A program made the position numbers and the translations under genes. A stretch of 64,000 nucleotides of DNA from Corynebacterium kefirresidentii (lineage in GTDB: Bacteria; Actinomycetota; Actinomycetes; Mycobacteriales; Mycobacteriaceae). The notes beneath the pieces are model-generated. The model was not told where the DNA came from. It saw only the letters and a program-made list of their open reading frames with translations, and did not search any database. Shown piece by piece: positions 47,624-56,399 of this stretch. Position 1 is the stretch's first letter; each line of letters starts with the position of its first letter. The stretch is from the NCBI GenBank assembly GCA_002154655.1, contig NGUZ01000004.1, forward strand, positions 1 through 64,000, written 5' to 3'.

Positions 47624-48922
47624 ATGACTTTGCTCACCAACGAATACCTATCCCACTTGCGCGAGGAGGCCGCGGCCGATTCTGGGCTGCGCATCGCCCG
47701 CAACGCCATCACCAATGTCGGGGCGGCCAAGGCGGCGCTTGACCGCGACCGCATTACCGCCTTATACCCCACCACAGAGACCAAGCTGGATAGCTTGGAG
47801 GTAACGGATCAAAAGCGCTCCGGCCGCTGCTGGATGTTCGCCGCGTTAAACGTCTTCCGCCACCGCGCTGCTCAGGAACTCAACGTAGATAATTTCGAGT
47901 TTTCCTTCACCTACCTGCAGTATTTTGACAAGCTGGAGCGGGCCAACCTGGTTCTCAACCAGCTGCTGGATAAAAAGGACGCTGGTTGGGATGAGCGCAC
48001 CGTGGCCGCAGTGCTCGACCACGCCGGGGCCGATGGCGGCTGGTGGTGCTTCTTTAGCAACCTGGTGGCCAAGTACGGCGTGGTACCTGCCGAGGTCATG
48101 CCGGAGGTCCGCTCGTCTGGACATACCGCGGAAATGAACCGCGATCTCGCCACGGTGGTGCGCCGCGCCGCCGCACAAGACGGTCCGCGCGAAGAGGTCC
48201 TCGCCCAAGCGCACAAGGATATCCACCGCATCCTGGCCATCCACCTGGGCACCCCGCCCGAGGAATTTACCTGGGCGTATCGCACGAAGGACGAGCAATT
48301 CGTGCGCCTGCACTCCACCCCGCGCGAGTTTGCCAAGAAATACCTGCCCCACCTCAACGAGTTCGTGGTGCTGGCCGATGACCCCCGTTCCACAAACCCC
48401 AGGCATCGCGTATTTAGCAGCGCCGATGAAAGCAATGTGCTGGGTGGTGCACCGCAAGAGTACTTAAACGTCACCGTGGAAGAGCTCAAGGAGACCGCCA
48501 AGCGCAGCCTAGCCGCCGGCGAGCCGGTGTGGTTTAGCTGCGATGTCAACCGCCAATTCTCTTTCCTCAACGGCGTGTGGGACGAAGGGCTAGTGGATAC
48601 CGATGGCCTCTACGGCATCGATTCCACCATGACTAAGGAGGAGCGTTTTACCTCCGGCGAGACCGCACCTACCCACGCGATGGCGCTCACCGGTGTGGAT
48701 GGGGACCGAGCTTGGCGCGTGGAGAACTCTTGGGGCTCCAAGCCACCGCGGAAAGAAGACGGCGAGGAGGTGCCGGGCAAGGGTTTTGCCACCATGTCCG
48801 ATGCCTGGTTTGACCACAACGTCTTCCACATCGCCGTGCGCAAGGAGCACCTGAGCGATGAGCTTTCTCAGGCGCTAGATACCGAACCGATTGAGCTTCC
48901 CCTCTGGGACCGGATGAACTAA
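47624..48922 (+). CDS. pepC: C1 family aminopeptidase (PepC/bleomycin hydrolase), copy 1
   Basis: 432-aa papain-fold peptidase. The catalytic Cys is in QKRSGRCWMFAAL near residue 69, His in THAMALTG near residue 350 and Asn in RVENSWGSK near residue 370. Family members form hexameric cages that trim peptides from the N-terminus. No signal peptide, so cytosolic. Compared with copy 2 it has a short extra loop after the catalytic Asn (PPRKEDGEEVPG). The two copies are separated by 13 bp with AAGGAG between. Confidence 0.92.
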   Translation: MTLLTNEYLSHLREEAAADSGLRIARNAITNVGAAKAALDRDRITALYPTTETKLDSLEVTDQKRSGRCWMFAALNVFRHRAAQELNVDNFEFSFTYLQYFDKLERANLVLNQLLDKKDAGWDERTVAAVLDHAGADGGWWCFFSNLVAKYGVVPAEVMPEVRSSGHTAEMNRDLATVVRRAAAQDGPREEVLAQAHKDIHRILAIHLGTPPEEFTWAYRTKDEQFVRLHSTPREFAKKYLPHLNEFVVLADDPRSTNPRHRVFSSADESNVLGGAPQEYLNVTVEELKETAKRSLAAGEPVWFSCDVNRQFSFLNGVWDEGLVDTDGLYGIDSTMTKEERFTSGETAPTHAMALTGVDGDRAWRVENSWGSKPPRKEDGEEVPGKGFATMSDAWFDHNVFHIAVRKEHLSDELSQALDTEPIELPLWDRMN

Positions 48923-48935
48923 GGAGAATCGAGAA

Positions 48936-50237
48936 ATGACCGAGATTAACCCGAACGAGGTTCATGCCGCCAATGCTGAGCTTGCCAGCGATGCCGCGCT
49001 GCGCTTGGTACGCAATGGGGTGGCTCAGGAAGGCGTCGATAAGCTCAGCCTCGACCGCGAGGTGCTGCACACTCTTAACCGGGTGACCAGCCATAAGCTA
49101 GATTCCTGGGGCGTGGCCGACCAGAAGGCTTCGGGCCGCTGCTGGATTTTTGCCGGCCTGAATTCCCTTCGCGGTGGGCTGATGGACAAGGCCAAGCTTA
49201 AAGATTTTGAGCTTTCCCAGACCTATATTTACTTCTTTGACAAGCTCGAGAAGGCCAATTGGTTCCTTAGCGCCATGGCTGAGCTGAAGGACCGCGATAT
49301 TACGGACCGCACCGTAACCAAGCTCATGGATGATCCGATCGATGACGGCGGCCAGTGGTCCATGTTTGTCGCACTGGTGGAAAAATACGGTGTAGTACCG
49401 CAGTACGCCATGCCGGAAACCGCTTCCTCGGAGGCCACGGCGATGCTCAACCGCAATCTAGAGACCGTGCTGCGCCGCGCCGCGCACCGGATCCGCAGCG
49501 GCGAAGAGGGCGCGCACAAGCAGGCGCTTGCCGACGTCTACCGTATCCTCACCGCCAACCTGGGCCTGCCGCCGGAGGACTTTGTCTGGCAGTATCGCGA
49601 TAAGGATGATGAGTTCCACCGCGCGGGCACCTTTACCCCGCAGGAGTTTGCCAAGGAATACCTGCCCGCAGACCTCAGTGAGTACGTGTGCGTGGTTAAT
49701 GATCCCCGCAATGCCTACGGCAAGCTCTACACCGTGGACTACCTGGGCAACGTGGTGGGCAAGCGCGTAACCTATCTGAACGCCCCGGTGGAGGTGCTGC
49801 GCGATGCCGCGCGTGACTCCATCAACGATGGTCAGCCGGTGTGGTTCGGCTGCGATACTGACCAGCAATCCGATGATGAGCACGGCGTGTGGGCCAAGCA
49901 CCTGCACGATTATGCGGCTTTCTACGGCGTCGAGATGGACGTGGATAAGGCACAGCGCCTGCGCCTGCACGAATCCCTGATGACTCACGCGATGGTCTTT
50001 ACCGGCGCCGATATCGCCGAAGACAGCGCAGTACAGAGCTGGCGCGTGGAGAATTCCTGGGGTCCAAAGAAGGCCGATAAGGGTTTTTGGACCATGGCGG
50101 ATGACTGGTTCGACGAGTTCGTCTTCGAAATCGCCGTGCACCCTTCCCGCCTGCCGGAGCAATACCAAGCGGCGCTACAGTCTGAGTCCGTGACTACCCT
50201 GCCGGCCTGGGACCCGATGGGAGCGTTGGCGCGCTAG
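48936..50237 (+). CDS. pepC: C1 family aminopeptidase (PepC/bleomycin hydrolase), copy 2
   Basis: 433-aa paralogue of the preceding gene. Catalytic Cys in QKASGRCWIFAGL, His in THAMVFTG and Asn in RVENSWGPK are all kept. Domain layout is the same as copy 1, but the proteins have diverged over most of their length, so the duplication is old. It lies directly after copy 1 in one transcription unit and is convergent with the GNAT gene, overlapping its end by 4 bp. Confidence 0.92.
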   Translation: MTEINPNEVHAANAELASDAALRLVRNGVAQEGVDKLSLDREVLHTLNRVTSHKLDSWGVADQKASGRCWIFAGLNSLRGGLMDKAKLKDFELSQTYIYFFDKLEKANWFLSAMAELKDRDITDRTVTKLMDDPIDDGGQWSMFVALVEKYGVVPQYAMPETASSEATAMLNRNLETVLRRAAHRIRSGEEGAHKQALADVYRILTANLGLPPEDFVWQYRDKDDEFHRAGTFTPQEFAKEYLPADLSEYVCVVNDPRNAYGKLYTVDYLGNVVGKRVTYLNAPVEVLRDAARDSINDGQPVWFGCDTDQQSDDEHGVWAKHLHDYAAFYGVEMDVDKAQRLRLHESLMTHAMVFTGADIAEDSAVQSWRVENSWGPKKADKGFWTMADDWFDEFVFEIAVHPSRLPEQYQAALQSESVTTLPAWDPMGALAR

Positions 50238-50854
50238 GTCTGCGGTGCGCCCAAGCGCCGCACATAGAGCATGCACACCAAGTCGCGGTCCTCGTTGACC
50301 GCGATGGTGCGCTCGCCCACCTGGCTAAAGCCCCGGCTGTCATAGAACTGATAAGTGCAGCCGTCATCGGTAAACAGGTAGATATTCTTCCCGGAATGGC
50401 GGGATTCGAAGGCCTCAAGCAGTGCCGTGCCCACGCCGCTCACGCCAGAGTTAGGGTCGGCAACGAGGAAACCGATCTCGCCATCAATGGGATGCTCGCC
50501 TAGGTACTTGAGCAGCATGTCCTTATTGGCAGCATCATAGTCATCGCGGTGCCCGCCGGGGCGTAGGTTATTGAAGATTTCCACCGCATGGACATAAGCC
50601 TTGCGCCACCACGGATAGGGCAGAGCAGGCTTACCCTTCATGGAGGCTAAAAGTACACCGAGAAAGCGATCACCATCATAAGCGGCCAGAATATCGGTGG
50701 CCTTGGCACGCTCTAAATCCCAAAAATAGCGGCCATAGGCGCGCTCGAAGCGAGGATTTTTCACAAACCAGTGCAGGTGCATGCCTTCAATGGCAAAAGA
50801 AATGGCCCGGGGTTCATCGCGCGGATCAAGGTCGCGGATCTGGATATCGGTCAT
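50234..50854 (-). CDS. GNAT family N-acetyltransferase
   Basis: 206 aa. The C-terminal half has the acetyl-CoA loop region GEIGFLVADPNSGVSGVGTALL (the R/QxxGxG/A-type turn) followed by FTDDGCTYQFYDSRGFSQVGERT, typical of the GNAT fold. The start overlaps the panC stop (TAATG), so translation is coupled. It is last in the fol-panC operon. In M. tuberculosis the gene after panC is panD; panD is absent here. Substrate unknown. Confidence 0.85.
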   Translation of the reverse strand: MTDIQIRDLDPRDEPRAISFAIEGMHLHWFVKNPRFERAYGRYFWDLERAKATDILAAYDGDRFLGVLLASMKGKPALPYPWWRKAYVHAVEIFNNLRPGGHRDDYDAANKDMLLKYLGEHPIDGEIGFLVADPNSGVSGVGTALLEAFESRHSGKNIYLFTDDGCTYQFYDSRGFSQVGERTIAVNEDRDLVCMLYVRRLGAPQT

Positions 50855-51756
50855 TAGTCCTCCGATAGCTGCTGAAAAACGGCATCTTGTGTGCGCTGTT
50901 GCTCGCGTTGCTGCTCGCGCTCAAGCTCGGCCTTGGCTTCGTGTTCTTCGATGTTATTAAAGCCTATGCCCAGCGGCAGGCCCACATTATCGATGAGCCG
51001 GACGCCACCGATTGTCGCGGCGACGAGCAAGCGGGCATCACCCTCCTCGGGAGGGGTGCCGAGGTCGCGACCGCGCACCTCGAGGTAGTCCGGCTCAACG
51101 CCTGCTGCGCGCAGGACTTCCGCGGCCACCTCGCGGACCTTCTGCGCACCGGCTTCGGCGGCATGCGCACCGGCGGTCAGTGCGGCGGATAGTGCCGCGG
51201 CCTGCTCACGGGATTCGGCCGGCACGTGGGTATTGCGCAGGCTCATCACCACGCCGTCGGGCATGCGCACAGCGGGTACGCCTTGCACGCGGACCCCAAG
51301 GTGAAAGTCCTGGACCGCATGGTGGATGGCAAGGAGAAGCTCGTAGTCCTTCTCGCCTAAAAGGACGGCGGTTGGCGCAAGCGCCAAAATGAGCGCGAGG
51401 TAAAGCGTGAGATCCCCGCTGAGATCCGGCTCGAGAGCAGTCGCGGCGTCGGCCGGTGCTACGGCAATGCGGCGCCCGTGTGGCCACAAGGACTCGGGCG
51501 AGTACTCCCACACGATGTCCACTCCTTCGGCCCGCAGAAGCTCAAGGTCCTCCTTCTGCGGGGACTGCAGGGCCACGACGGTAACGGCGCCCCGGATGCG
51601 CTTCGCCGCGCGCACCAGCGCGATATGACCGGCGTGCACACCGGTAGTCAGCGGCACGAAGGCGACCGGCCGGCCAGTCTTGTGAAAAGCACTACCGACC
51701 ATGCGGATGCGCTCAATATCGTTGATGACGGTAGCGTTTCCCAGCTCCAGGCTCAT
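50854..51756 (-). CDS. panC: Divergent pantothenate synthetase (PanC) family protein
   Basis: 300 aa. The nucleotidyl-transferase fold is visible: HAGH in TTGVHAGHIALV, LGEKDYELL and a C-terminal RLIDNV segment. However, the usual pantoate/beta-alanine signatures are altered: LQSPQKEDL stands where VNPxQF-type sequence is expected, and MSLRN replaces SSRN. It may be a weak or specialised PanC, with a canonical copy elsewhere. GAGGAG precedes the ATG at 51756, which overlaps the upstream stop (ATGA). It sits in the fol operon as in mycobacteria. Confidence 0.75.
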   Translation of the reverse strand: MSLELGNATVINDIERIRMVGSAFHKTGRPVAFVPLTTGVHAGHIALVRAAKRIRGAVTVVALQSPQKEDLELLRAEGVDIVWEYSPESLWPHGRRIAVAPADAATALEPDLSGDLTLYLALILALAPTAVLLGEKDYELLLAIHHAVQDFHLGVRVQGVPAVRMPDGVVMSLRNTHVPAESREQAAALSAALTAGAHAAEAGAQKVREVAAEVLRAAGVEPDYLEVRGRDLGTPPEEGDARLLVAATIGGVRLIDNVGLPLGIGFNNIEEHEAKAELEREQQREQQRTQDAVFQQLSED

Positions 51757-52427
51757 CGGCTCTCCTCTTGTAGGGCCCACATTTCTAGCTCTTCGCGGCC
51801 GTCCACCTCGCCTAAGCGGCGGGCAACTTCCACGTAGCTGCGTCGCAGTCCGGGGTCGGTGGTGCCGCGGTAGGCGGCGATAATTTCTTCGGTGTCCATG
51901 TCCTCACCCACCAGGGGTGGCTCTTCTGAGGGCGAGAGGAAATGGGCATCAACCGCCGCAGAGATATGCAAGCGCCGCAGCATTTCGGCGTAGTAGGCGC
52001 GGGCAGCGAAGGGGGCACGCTCGGCATCGGAAAGCGCTACGGTCTCTGCGTGAAACTCGGCGATATTAAGTTCCACCACGGTCTCGCCCAACTCATCCAG
52101 GGTGGTCACCGCCCAGCGCTTCAGCGTAAATGGGGCGAGCGCCGCGACAACGCAGCCGCGAGTTTCCAGCGGATCCAATACCTGCACCCCACGTGAAAGG
52201 CAGGTGTGGAAGACAATTAGTCCGCGATGGACGTGTGGCTCGAGCAACTCCACGGTAGCTTCCAGACGGGCATCGCCTACAGCGATAATCAGTGCCTCAA
52301 AAGAGGAAAGCTCGGCTGGATCCGAGAGCATCTGCACCTCATGGCCGGCGCGTTCCATAGCATTGGCCAAGGTAAAACCGGCCAAGCTACGGCCAAAGAG
52401 GGCTACCCGCATGCGTGGCGGGCGCAT
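51753..52427 (-). CDS. Rossmann-fold protein (Rv3603c-like, DUF2520 relatives)
   Basis: 224 aa. The N-terminal dinucleotide-binding fold starts MRVALFGRSLAGFTLANAM with the Gly-rich turn GRSLAG, then ALIIAVGDARL and LIVFHTCLSRG. The C-terminal half is helical. Gene position next to panC matches Rv3603c of M. tuberculosis. Similar proteins next to panC have been suggested as ketopantoate-reductase-like enzymes, but this is not established for this group. AAGGAC precedes the ATG at 52427, and the stop overlaps panC. Confidence 0.75.
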   Translation of the reverse strand: MRPPRMRVALFGRSLAGFTLANAMERAGHEVQMLSDPAELSSFEALIIAVGDARLEATVELLEPHVHRGLIVFHTCLSRGVQVLDPLETRGCVVAALAPFTLKRWAVTTLDELGETVVELNIAEFHAETVALSDAERAPFAARAYYAEMLRRLHISAAVDAHFLSPSEEPPLVGEDMDTEEIIAAYRGTTDPGLRRSYVEVARRLGEVDGREELEMWALQEESR

Positions 52428-53468
52428 TTATTTGTCCTTCTTTTTCGCTTGGGCTAAAAGCTCGGCCACAGACACTGCGCCTTCGCGCTTATCGTCGCTG
52501 CGGCGGCGGCCACGCGAATCCGGCTCCTCAGCAGCCGCGCGATGATGCGAGCGGGCCGCCTTCTGGCGTACTGGCTCGGACTTTTCTGGGGCCACGTGCT
52601 GGCCGGAGCCCGGGTACTCCGCGCGCTCATCGCGCTGCGATGCTGGCTGCTGCGGGATGTCCTGGGTCTCGTCATTGGCCGTGGTCGCAACCTCCGGCTT
52701 ACGGTGGCTGCCGTGGTGCTCGCTGGAGGCGGAAGCGTGGGTGGTCTTCAGGGAGTCATCGCCACCGGTATCCCAGCGCACGGCCTGGAAACCGCCGGTA
52801 TTAAAGGTAGAGGCGCCAGAAGACTTGCCGGAGGTACGCTGCGCGCGGGTCTTTTCGCTAATGATGTCATTGAGTGGGTTGGACTCGGCATGCGCCGCGG
52901 AAGGCTGGTTCCCCAGGCGGCCGGCGATAGCATCGGCGGACGGGGCGCCGGAAGAAGACTGGGTGAAGTCCACGTTGCCTTCCTCCGCATCCGGGCGCGC
53001 GGCGGCTGCGGTCTGGGCCTCCAGCTGCATGATGCGGCGGGCTTCTGCGTGCAGGGCGGCCGGCTCATAGGTGAAGTCGTGGCCTGAGAGATCCTCAATC
53101 TGCTTGCGGATAGAGGCTAGCTCGGTGCGGATCTCATCGAGCAGCTCCTGGTCCGGTAGGGGCTGGCCATCGGCCGCGCGGGCTTGCTTCAGCTCGGCGC
53201 GGTGGGCGCGCTCCTGCAGTTCTAGCTTGGTCACGGATTCTTCGGCCTGGCGGCGGTAGCGCATCACCAGGAAGAAGCCGAGCACAGCGGCCCACAAGGC
53301 GGCGATGAGCGCAATCTTCAGCGCCGCGGCAGAGCCGGAAATCAGCATGACGATGCTAGCTAGGACGGCCAGCACCACGAGGACGATGAGTCCGATCTGG
53401 CCCAGATCCGGCTTGGACGTCTTGGTGGAAGTACTGTGAGAAGAAGAGCGCGGCTCAGTCATGCTCAC
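52428..53468 (-). CDS. Membrane protein with long hydrophilic tail (DUF6779-like)
   Basis: 346 aa. Two adjacent membrane helices at about residues 25-48 and 51-69 are followed by a basic turn (MRYRRQAEES), a coiled-coil-like stretch to about 130, then a long disordered Ser/Ala/Glu/Arg-rich tail. Gene position matches the membrane protein Rv3604c of M. tuberculosis. The GTG at 53468 overlaps the previous stop (TAGTG); an ATG at 53462 is equally possible. Function unknown. Confidence 0.75.
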   Translation of the reverse strand: MSMTEPRSSSHSTSTKTSKPDLGQIGLIVLVVLAVLASIVMLISGSAAALKIALIAALWAAVLGFFLVMRYRRQAEESVTKLELQERAHRAELKQARAADGQPLPDQELLDEIRTELASIRKQIEDLSGHDFTYEPAALHAEARRIMQLEAQTAAAARPDAEEGNVDFTQSSSGAPSADAIAGRLGNQPSAAHAESNPLNDIISEKTRAQRTSGKSSGASTFNTGGFQAVRWDTGGDDSLKTTHASASSEHHGSHRKPEVATTANDETQDIPQQPASQRDERAEYPGSGQHVAPEKSEPVRQKAARSHHRAAAEEPDSRGRRRSDDKREGAVSVAELLAQAKKKDK

Positions 53469-53941
53469 TAATGTACCGCTTGTACCCCATCCGGTGGGGG
53501 CGGGGTCTCACAGTGTCGCTCCAGCCGCAGGCCAGCAGCGGACATGGCGAGGCCACCGAGTGCGGAAGCAATGACCCCCACCAGGTCATCGGAGGCGGCC
53601 GCAAGCGTGCCGGCGTTGGGGATAACGTAGACGGCCACGCCTGCATAGATTCCCCCCACGATGGCTCCGGTCCACGCCGAGGCCTTGCCCACCAGCATGA
53701 ACTGCGTGATGGTCATGGGATTAAGCTGCGAATTATCTAGGCCGATGCCATGCTCGTCCTCGGTTGCTTGATCGACCTTCCAGGTCAGCGCCACGCAGAT
53801 AACGGCCATGAGCCACAGCGTGGCCGAAACCGTCACTGGAATGTGCAGCATGGAGCCATAAAAGCGCGTAGTGAGGATGGCCGCGGCGGCGGCAAAGAAG
53901 ACCCCGGTGCCAATGAGGGCACCCAACGAGGTCCGTTTCAT
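53468..53941 (-). CDS. DUF3180 membrane protein
   Basis: 157 aa with four predicted membrane helices (about residues 6-24, 32-52, 82-106 and 115-137) and a short Pro-rich tail. The KRTSLGALIGTG start and the conserved position after folK identify the DUF3180 family. Function unknown. It overlaps folK by 4 bp and is part of the fol operon. Confidence 0.85.
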   Translation of the reverse strand: MKRTSLGALIGTGVFFAAAAAILTTRFYGSMLHIPVTVSATLWLMAVICVALTWKVDQATEDEHGIGLDNSQLNPMTITQFMLVGKASAWTGAIVGGIYAGVAVYVIPNAGTLAAASDDLVGVIASALGGLAMSAAGLRLERHCETPPPPDGVQAVH

Positions 53942-54423
53942 AGCTCCTCCATCATGCCCAGCCGGCGAATATCGGCGCGCTCCTGCGGGTCCAGTGCTAT
54001 TACCCGCTTGGCGACGCCCTCCCCACTCAACCTAGCACCACCATCGGCCGCCAACCAGGGGATCAGCACGAAGGCGCGCTCGTGGGCATAGGGATGCGGG
54101 ACAATAAGCTCTGGGTCATCGGAGGTATAGTCCTCGATGTCCACGATGTCGACGTCGAGGGTGCGCGGGCCCCAGTGGCGCACCCGCACCCGCTCGGCGG
54201 CCTCTTCGAGCTTCTGCCCGCGGCGCAGGAGTTCCTTCGGAGTCTCCTCGACGTCCACGATGAGCACCGCGTTGAGGAATTCGTCTTGGTCCGTCACGCC
54301 CCACGGCGGGGTGGCATAGACCGGCGATGCGGCGACAATTTCGCCGGCGAACTCGTCGAATACCGTACGCAACAGCTCCACGCGGTCATCCATATTGGAT
54401 CCGATGGATAGCACCGCGCGCAT
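53938..54423 (-). CDS. folK: 2-amino-4-hydroxy-6-hydroxymethyldihydropteridine pyrophosphokinase
   Basis: Folate-pathway kinase of 161 aa. Begins MRAVLSIGSNMDDR; YATPPWGVTDQDEFLNAV and RHWGPRTLDVDIVDIED carry the substrate- and Mg-binding residues. The ATG overlaps the folB stop (TAATG). It adds pyrophosphate from ATP to the pterin made by FolB, giving the substrate of FolP. Confidence 0.96.
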   Translation of the reverse strand: MRAVLSIGSNMDDRVELLRTVFDEFAGEIVAASPVYATPPWGVTDQDEFLNAVLIVDVEETPKELLRRGQKLEEAAERVRVRHWGPRTLDVDIVDIEDYTSDDPELIVPHPYAHERAFVLIPWLAADGGARLSGEGVAKRVIALDPQERADIRRLGMMEEL

Positions 54424-54803
54424 TAGAGGGTCCTCGCGTGCTTGCGGGAGCGGCGGGCGACCACGGCGACGTCGGCAAAAGTGCGTGGAATCGGCGCCTG
54501 CGGCTTGTGCAGGGTGACCTCTACGGCATGCAGGCCCTCGAAGGTCTCCATGATGGTATCGGCCACCTCGCTGGCAACGGTCTCGATGAGGTCGCGGGCG
54601 GGGCCTTCGATGATGTCTGCAGCGACGTCGGCAAGCTGGGCGTAATTGATGGTCTTGGTCAGATCATCGGTAGCGGCGGCCTCGGCGAAATCGGACCAGC
54701 AGGTGATGTCCACGATGAAAGGCTGGCCGGTACGCTTTTCTTCCTCAAAGACGCCGTGGTAGCCAAAGCATTCCAGGCCGGTGAGTTCAATGCGGTCTGC
54801 CAT
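54423..54803 (-). CDS. folB: Dihydroneopterin aldolase
   Basis: 126-aa folate-pathway enzyme that splits dihydroneopterin. The start MADRIELTGLECFGYHGVFEEEK is diagnostic, and the C-terminal HAVEVTLHKPQAPIP holds the conserved Lys. It lies 3 bp after folP in the minus-strand operon. Confidence 0.96.
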   Translation of the reverse strand: MADRIELTGLECFGYHGVFEEEKRTGQPFIVDITCWSDFAEAAATDDLTKTINYAQLADVAADIIEGPARDLIETVASEVADTIMETFEGLHAVEVTLHKPQAPIPRTFADVAVVARRSRKHARTL

Positions 54804-54806
54804 GAT

Positions 54807-55769
54807 TTACTCCTCAGGTTTACGTGATAGAGCCGTGGACTTCATAGTTCCATTGCCATCAGCGCCATTGCTATAGCTGCCACTGGCGTTGACCCCACCC
54901 GTGTAGTCATTGCCGGCGTTCCAAGCGGCCGCCACATCCACGGCGTCGCGGGAGACGGCAACCTCATGCACGCGCACACCCCACGCCCCCATCTGGGCGG
55001 AAATGGCGGTTACGGCCGCGGTAGCGGGATCGGCCAGCAGTGGGCTGGACTCCACACCGCGATCCTCCCGAATGGCGGCCAGGAACCGTTTACGGGATGC
55101 GCCTACCAGGAGGGGGAATTCGCCGCCGAAGAACTCCGGCAGGGCCTTGAGCAACGCCCAATTATCCTGCGGGGTTTTGGCAAAGCCCAAGCCCGGATCG
55201 AGCACGATATTATCCCGCCGCACGCCGGCGTCTAGCGCGTTATTCGCCAGGCGTTCTAGGGTTTCTCGCACATCGCGCACCACATCGCCGCCGTGATCGG
55301 CGCTGCCGGCCGCGGAGCCGAATGCGCCCTCCTGCAGCGTGCGCCAGTGCATGAGGCACACGGGCACGCCGGCCTCGGCCATCGCGCGATACATCTCTGC
55401 ATCGGCCAGGCCACCAGAGACATCATTAATCATGTCCACGCCGGCCGCTGCCGCCGCACGCGCCACCGAGGCGCGCATCGTATCCACGGAGGTGCGGATG
55501 CCGAGCTTGCTCAAAGCCTGAATGACGGGCACCACGCGGCGCTCCTCGACGTCCGCCTCCACGCGGACCGCGCCCGGGCGGGTGGATTCGCCGCCGACGT
55601 CAATCATGTCAGCACCCTGCGCCACGAGCTCGCGGGCATGGTTAATGGCGGCATCAAAGTCCAACCACCGGCCGCCATCGGAAAAGGAATCCTCCGTAAC
55701 GTTGACGATGCCCATCACCAGAGTGCGATTGCTCCTGGTGAGATCCGAAACCGAGGTTGCCTGCTGCAT
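54807..55769 (-). CDS. folP: Dihydropteroate synthase
   Basis: 320-aa TIM-barrel enzyme joining p-aminobenzoate to the pterin diphosphate; the sulfonamide target. MGIVNVTEDSFSDGG and DVGGESTRPGA are the two family signatures, with DMINDVSGG and LVGASRKRF later. The protein has a C-terminal extension of about 35 residues rich in Gly, Ser and Asn (ASGSYSNGADGNG) that looks disordered. Confidence 0.96.
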   Translation of the reverse strand: MQQATSVSDLTRSNRTLVMGIVNVTEDSFSDGGRWLDFDAAINHARELVAQGADMIDVGGESTRPGAVRVEADVEERRVVPVIQALSKLGIRTSVDTMRASVARAAAAAGVDMINDVSGGLADAEMYRAMAEAGVPVCLMHWRTLQEGAFGSAAGSADHGGDVVRDVRETLERLANNALDAGVRRDNIVLDPGLGFAKTPQDNWALLKALPEFFGGEFPLLVGASRKRFLAAIREDRGVESSPLLADPATAAVTAISAQMGAWGVRVHEVAVSRDAVDVAAAWNAGNDYTGGVNASGSYSNGADGNGTMKSTALSRKPEE

Positions 55770-55805
55770 GGCGTGCTCCTTAAGGCTTTTAATGGTGAAC
55801 CGAAT

Positions 55806-56399
55806 TTAGCTACGAATCAGGCTGAGTACCTCTGCACGAGAGGCGGCATTATTCTTGAAGCCTCCGCGCACCGCGGAGGTGGTCGTCGTCGCACCAGGCT
55901 TGCGGATGCCGCGCATGGCCATGCACAGATGCTCGCACTCGATGACCACGATGACGGACTGCGCGCCAAGGACCTCCACCAGGGCATCCGCGACCTGTTG
56001 GGTCAGGCGCTCTTGGACCTGGGGGCGCTTGGCGTACATATCCGCCAAGCGGGCGAGCTTGCTCAAACCGGTGACGTGTCCATCTTTACCTGGGATATAA
56101 CCAATGTGCGCCACGCCGTAGAACGGCACTAAGTGGTGCTCGCAGGTGGAATAGATAGGAATATCGCGCACCAGGACCAGTTCTTGGTGGTCCTCGGCGA
56201 AGGTCTTGTGCAGGACCTCGGTTGGGTCTTCGTGCAGGCCGGCAAAGACCTCGCGGTAGGCGCGGGCCACGCGGGCCGGGGTTTCGCGCAAACCCTCGCG
56301 GTCGGGGTCCTCCCCCACTGCAAGGAGCAACTCGCGTACCGCCGCCTCCGCCCGGTCCTGGTCGAAGGGGGCGCGGGCGGGAATATGATTATCAGGCAT
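55806..56399 (-). CDS. folE: GTP cyclohydrolase I
   Basis: First enzyme of folate synthesis, 197 aa, forming dihydroneopterin triphosphate from [19 protein letters not shown], the zinc-site [10 protein letters not shown] and [15 protein letters not shown] are all present. The ATG overlaps the ftsH stop by one base (TAATG). Confidence 0.97.
   Translation of the reverse strand: MPDNHIPARAPFDQDRAEAAVRELLLAVGEDPDREGLRETPARVARAYREVFAGLHEDPTEVLHKTFAEDHQELVLVRDIPIYSTCEHHLVPFYGVAHIGYIPGKDGHVTGLSKLARLADMYAKRPQVQERLTQQVADALVEVLGAQSVIVVIECEHLCMAMRGIRKPGATTTTSAVRGGFKNNAASRAEVLSLIRS

Noticed and set aside
50236..50262. Hairpin with TGCGG/CCGCA-type arms at the pepC2/GNAT junction
   Set aside because: It lies in the coding end of the GNAT gene and lacks a T-tract; likely chance in GC-rich sequence.
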